From positions 1,725-10,690 of the forward strand of contig DMQJ01000405.1 in NCBI GenBank assembly GCA_003455715.1: 8,966 nt of DNA, given 5' to 3'. Position 1 is the first letter of the stretch; each line of letters opens with the position of its first letter. This document shows positions 1-6,300 of this stretch, piece by piece. This DNA comes from Acidimicrobiaceae bacterium. GTDB lineage: Bacteria > Actinomycetota > Acidimicrobiia > Acidimicrobiales > Ilumatobacteraceae. The notes under the pieces were generated by a model. The model did no database searches, was not told the DNA's origin, and was given only the letters and a program-made list of their open reading frames with translations. The translations under genes were made by a program, and so were the position numbers.

Positions 1-345
1 GCCGGTGTCGGGGTCGATGATCTCGCCACCGTCGTCGTCCACCGGGTTACCGGTAGCCGTGGCGGTGTTGGTGAGCTGACCCGGCACTGGGTCGAGGGTG
101 CAGGTGTACGTCTCACTCTCACCGACTTCGATAATGGCGAAGTTGGCATCGCATGCCGTCACATCGGGGTCGCTCACCGTGACCGGTGCAAGATCGACGT
201 TGCCGGTGTTGGTGACCCTGATCCGATACCGAGCCTGGGTTCCCTCCGTGATCACCATCGACTCACCCCAGTGAGCGTCGGTGTTGACATCGCACGAACT
301 CTGGTCGACGAGGATGCAGACCTGCTTGATGATCTCGATCTCCGG
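1..345 (-). repeat. DUF11-type repeat unit 9 (subtype C), cut by the window edge
   Basis: Residues 2874-2988. It opens PEIEIIKQVCILV and has YRIRVTNTGNVDLAPVTVSD, TYTCTLDPVPGQLTNTATATG and an acidic tail toward base 1. Like unit 1 it has an extra early cysteine pair (2883, 2891) besides the core pair (2938, 2955). It is richer in Arg than units 4-8. The array probably continues past the window. Confidence 0.85.
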
Positions 346-3300
346 CGCGGCACCGAAGTAGTTCGACGGGTCGTCGTCGGTCACGTTCGGCACGTCGGTG
401 GTGGAACCATCGGTGTCGGTGGTCTCCGCCGGCGTGTAGTCGTCCGGATCGGTCGGCCAGGTGGTGGGATCATCCGGGTCGAGGCCAGGGGTCTCCGGGT
501 CGGGCATGGCGGGATCGCCGGTGACCGTTCCGATGTTGGTGTACTGGCCCTCGATGGCCGGCGCCGTCGCCGTGCAGGTGACGCTGTCGCCCGGAAGCAT
601 CAGGTCGATCACGTTGCTGCCGGCACCACAGTCGATGGCCGTGGCGTCGTCGGCGATCTGGTCGTCGGTGACCGTCACGTTGAGCAACGCCGTGTTGCCG
701 GTGTTGGTGACCTCGAACGTCCAGGTGACCGTGGAGCCCACGGGGATGAACGGTCCCTTGGGATCGTTGGCGTCCTGACCGTTCGTGGACTTCACCACCT
801 CCACCGAGGGGTCGGTGCCGTAGTAGTGCGACGGGTCATCGTCGGTCACCGGCTCCATCGGCGTGGTCTCGCCGCTGGTGTCGGTGAGTTCGATGACGTC
901 GTACTCCTCCGGGTCGGTGGGCCACGTCGTGGGGTCGTCGGGGTCGAAACCGTCGTCATCGAAGTACGACGGATCCGGGAACACCGGCTGGCCTTCCACG
1001 TCGACGATGTTGGCGTACTGACCAGCCGTCGCCGTGCCCGTTGCCGTGCACGTTGCCGACTCGCCAGGCAACAGGAACCCGATCACGTTGGTGCCGACGC
1101 CGCAGTCGATGTCGGCGGCGTCGATCATGTCGTCGAGCACCTCGATGTTGATGAGGGCCACGTTGCCCGTGTTGGTGACCTCGTACACCCACTGGACGTT
1201 GCCGTCGACGTCGACGAACGGGCCGAACGGATCGTCGGCATCGATCGTGTTGGTCGACTTCTCGACATCAACGCTGGCATCAACACCGAAGTAGTGGTCG
1301 GGGTTGGTGTCGGTCTCGTCGGGCAGCGGTTCGCCATCGACCACGACCGGGTCGAACTCGGCGGGGTCGGTGGGCCAGGTGTCGGGGTCGTCCGGGTCGA
1401 AGTTCGGGTCGTCGAAGCTGTCCTGGTCGGGCATCGTCGGCGTACCGGTGACATCACCCACATTGGCGTACTGGCCTGCTTCGGCCACGCCGTAGGCGGT
1501 GCACACCACCACTTCGCCGGGCACCATCAGGGCGATGGTGTTGTCGACGCCGTCGCAGTCGATCACCGTGTCGTCGGCGAGCATGTCGTCGACCACGGTG
1601 ACATTCGACAGGGCGGTGTTGCCCGTGTTGGTGACCGTGTAGGTCCACAGCACCGGCGTGTCGATCTCCACGAACGGCCCGACGATGGTGTCGTTGTCGA
1701 GTGTCTGCGTGGTCTTCACCAGGCTGATTCCGGGGAGAGCGCCGAAGTAGTTCGACGGGTTCTCATCGGTGACGTTGTCGACGTCGGTCGTCGCACCGGT
1801 GGTGTCGGTGGTGGCGATCGGGTCGTAGTCGCCCGGGTTGGTGGGCCACGTGTCGGGGTCGTCGGGGTCGAAGCCCGGATCGTCGAAGAACGACGAGTCG
1901 GGGAACGCCGGGTCGCCGCTGACCGAGCCGAGGTTGGTGTACTGACCCAACTCCGACGGGCCGGTGGCGGTGCACGTGACCGTGTCGCCGGGCAGCAGCA
2001 ACGCAATGACGTTGTTGCCGGCGCCGCAGTCGATGGCGGTGGCATCGTCGGCGATCATGTCGTCGAGCACCGTCACGTTGAGCAACGCCGTGTTGCCGTC
2101 GTTGGTGACGTCGTACGTCCAGGTGATCGTGTCGGGGTGCAACACGAACGGGCCGTACGGCTCGTCGGCGTCCTCATCGTTGGTCGACTTGATGATCGCC
2201 ACCGACGGGTTGATTCCGAAGTAGTGGTCGGGGTTGGTGTCGGTGACGTTCGCCAGCGGCGTGGTGGTGCCGGTGAGCACCACCGGGCTGTAGGCAGCCG
2301 GATCGGTGGGGAACGTGTCGGGGTCGTTCGGGTCGCTCGGTGCCACCGTGGGCATCACCGGCTGGCCGGTGACGGAACCGGTGTTCTCGTACTGACCCTC
2401 GATGGCCGTCCCGAGCACCGTGCACGTGACAACCTCGCCCGGCACCATCAGCGCGATGACGTTGTCGCCGTCGCAGTCGATGGTGGCGTCGTCGGCGATC
2501 ATGTCGTCGGTGACGGTGACGTTGCGCAACGCCGTGTTGCCGGTGTTGGTGACCGTGAACGTCCACAGCACGTCGTCACCGGTGGCCACGAACGGGCCCG
2601 TGATGGTGTCGCTGTCGATGGTCTGGGTGGTCTTCACCAGGTCGATCGACGGCTGCGGGCTGAAGTAGTTCGAAGGGTCGGTGTCGGTGGGATGCGGCAA
2701 CTGGTTGCCGTCGACTCCGAGCAGAGGCTCGCCGTTGTCGTCGGCCGGGATGCCCTCCACCGCGGCGATGTTGGTGTACTGACCGGGCTCGGCGGTGCCG
2801 CTACCGGTGCAGGTGACCTGGAAGGCCACACCATGGTCGAGGAAGTCGATGTCGCCGTCGTTGTCGGCGTCGTTGGCGCCGCAGTCGACCACCACACCCT
2901 GGTCGTCGACCACGGTGACATCCACCAGCGGCACGTTGCCGGTGTTGCGCACCAGGTAGGTCCAGGTGACGGGGGCACCAGGGGCCAGGATTGGCCCGTA
3001 GGGCGTGTTGGCATCCTGACCGTTGGTGCTCTTGATGACGAGGATGGCGGCGTTGACACCGAAGTGGTTGGCCGGGTCGGTGTCGACGATCGACGACTGG
3101 CCCGCCGGCGACACTGGCGTGCCACGAGCGGTGGCAACGTTGGTGTACTGACCGGCGGTGACCGTGAGGTTCGACGGGGCGACGAAGCGCCACGTTTCAC
3201 CGGGCTCGAGGAAGCCGTCGCTGTCGGTGTCGCCCGACTGGTAGGTGGCCGAGAAGGTCGGGAACGGGCCACCGTTGTCGCTGACGCTCACGTTGGACAG

Positions 3301-6300
3301 CGGCACGTTGACGCCTTCGGGCAGGAACACGTCGTACACCCAGGTGACCTGATCGCCCACCGGCACCTGGATGCCGGGGGCATCGTCGGCGTCGTTCTCG
3401 ATGGCCGGGAAGTCGGTGTGGATGACGTACTTCTCCATCTCGATGCCCTGGACGGGGCTCGGGGTGGTGACCTGCGCCGGGTCGTTGTCGGTGACCGTCA
3501 CGTTCGAGGGGCTCAGACCCGTGACCGTCGCCGTGTTGGTGAATCCGACGATGAGGTCGTTGGTGACGCAGGTGTACGAAAACGACTCGTCGAGGCCGAG
3601 CGTGGCCGGCGGCGTGAAGGCCGCCGGGGTGGCGCAGGCTGCCACGAGAGGGTCGGTGACCACCAAGTTCGACAGCACCTGCATGCCGGTGTTGGTCACC
3701 GTGATACGCCAGGTGATGTCTTCCAGGAAGGTTGCGTTGTAGCTGACGTCGTTCCAGCCATCGGCGCCCAATGCGGCACCGGGGTCGCACGAGCCACCAC
3801 CGGCGGCCGGGTTGCAGACTTCCTTGACGATGTTGATGCTCGGCGTGCCGCGCAGGGCGAGGTCGAGGGTGAGGTTGGCGTAGCCGCCACCCTGGGGCTC
3901 GTCGCCCACCACGGTGCCGAGGTCTTCGTCGAACGACACCGACAGGGTGATGGGGCCGGTGACGACGCCGGAGATGGTTTCACCACCGGTGCCAGCAGCC
4001 GCGTTGTGGTCGTCGGTCTCGTCTTCGTCGTCGTTGGGGTCGGGCTGGTAGCCAGCGGTCTCAGCGACGAAGCCCACGAGGTCGCCGGAGGTGAACTCCG
4101 ACGGCGGAATGCGCACGAAGTAGTTGCCCGGCGGGATACCGGCGAACAAGTAGTTGCCACTGGCGTCGGTGACCACCTCGGTGATGGGTGCCACACCGAA
4201 CTCCGCCCACAACTCGATGGTGACGTTCTCCAGCGGGACGTCGAGGCCGGGCGTGTAGATGCCGTCGCCATCGACATCGGCCCACAGGCGGTCGCCGAGG
4301 GTCATTGCCACCGAGAAGCCGAAGTCGACGTCGGTGCGGTTGGGCTCCTCGAAGTCGAGGGTGGCCAGGGCCACACCGGGCGTGTCGATGCCGTCGAGGT
4401 CGTAGGTGGGGTCGAGGTCGTCGGCGACGTCGCCGAGTTCCACCTTGTAGTTGCCGAACGGCAGGTTGTCGACGAGGTAGTAGCCGTTGGCATCGGTGAC
4501 CGTGGTGAACACCAGGTCGTCGTCGCCGCCTTCCACTCCGTCGGGGCCGAACCACGTGACGGTGACGGGAATGCTCGGGATGCCGGGCTCGGTGCCACCG
4601 TTGTCGGTGGTGTCGCCATCGCCGTCGAACCACACCCGGTCGCCGATGGAGCCAACGCCCGTGAGCGCCATGTCGATGGTGAGGTTGCTGAACTTGTCGG
4701 ACGTGGTGAGGTCGAGGATGGCGTGATTGTTCTCGCCACTCGGCTCAGAACCGACCGGGAGACCGTTGACGATCACCGGCGGCTCGAGCGTGTGCACCGT
4801 GGAGATCACGCCGTTGTCGTCGGGCTCGCTCGACAGCGGTGGCAGCACGGCGTCGTGCGAGACATCATCGTTCTCGTCTTCCGCGCCCGCGGCGGCGCCG
4901 GTGATCTCGAAGCCGTACAACGGGCCTCCGAGGTCGAAGTCGCTGGCCGGGATCTTGATGTAGACCTGGCCGTCAGGCAGGTCGGTGAACAGGTACTGCC
5001 CGCCCACCGTGGTGGTGGTGCCGAGCAGCACTTCGTCACCCGTTTCCGGGTTGCCGTCGGTACCCACGGTGTACAACTCAACGGTGACGCCGTCGGGCAC
5101 CACGAAGTCGGTGCCGGGCGTGTAGATGCCGTCGTCGTTGCGGTCGAACCAGATCCAGTCGCCGAGCGAGTAGCCCACCACTCGCACGCGGACGGTGTTG
5201 GAGTCGAGTCGCTGCGGAACGCCATTGCGCAGAATCTGCGGCACCTGAGCGGTGAAGCGGTTGGTGTAGCGGTCGGCGGGCTCGTTGGCATCGGGGCCGA
5301 ACGGGTCGAGCGGGTCGCCTGCCTGGAGGGTGAACGGGATGTTCACCCGGTTGCGGGTGGCGTCGTTGACCAAGCCGAGGGCGTTGTCTTCCACGAACAT
5401 CCAGCCGGTGACATCGGCGAGTGTGGTGGGGCAACCACCCACATTGGAGCCGTCGATATCGGGCGTCACGTTGCCGAAGTTGGCGAAGGTGCACCAGTTG
5501 GCGGTGTTGAGGTTCCAGTCGCTACTGATGGTGGCCGGCGGGTCGGCGGTGTAGTACGCCGTGCCGGGCACATCGTCGCCGTTGGGGTACTTCGGATCGA
5601 TCTCGGTGGTGAGCACCAAATCGCCCTCGAAGTCGGACGCAGGGTTGCGCTGCGGGCCGTCGAGCGGCGCGAAGTCGTTCGGCATGTACGGGAACACTTC
5701 GATGGTGCGCACCGGCCCGAACGAGATGGTGTCGCTGAAGTTCGCGTACGAAACGGTCCACACCTGATCATCGTTGAGCGGGTCGAGCGGCGCGTCGACG
5801 CTCTTGCGCAGCTTCAGTTCACCGCTCTGCTCGAGGGTGAGGGTGTGAATGTCGGACGGCTTCGACATCGGAATGGCCGTCGTCTCGAACCGCACCGTGT
5901 TGGTCACCGACGTGGGCGCAGGAGCCAGCGAGTCGGTCTGGGTGCAGATGATGAGCGGCGTGATCGGCTGGTTGGGCGTGAGCGTGCCGAGGTTCCACAC
6001 CAGGGTGGTCTGGCCAGGCCCAGGCGTGTTGAGCTGCACGTCGTTGGCGGGGGTACCGCCGGTGAGGCCGATGGTGCAGGCCTCGTCGTACTCGACGTAC
6101 TGCGGCAGGATGTCGGTGACCACCAGGTTGGGCACCGGCGCCGGGGCGCTGCTGGCGGCGTTGAGCACCGGCTGGATCTGCCAGATGATGGGGCGACCGG
6201 CCAAGATCTGGCCGTTCACGTCGATGGGCTGGGCGCACGGGGCGGCGCACATGCCGTCGACCTCGATCGTGTTCTTCTTGATGCCGAGTACGGCGCGGGT

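Noticed and set aside
1..2652. Periodic signal of about 450-470 bp that might suggest a CRISPR array or satellite DNA
   Set aside because: The period matches protein domains of about 150-158 residues. The units are diverged and fully coding, with no short identical repeats separated by unique spacers.
461..2668. Several similar short plus-strand ORFs (461-778, 1034-1294, 1964-2224, 2402-2668) resembling a repeated small protein family
   Set aside because: They recur once per coding repeat because they are antisense readings of the same conserved strands; their similarity follows from the repeats on the minus strand.
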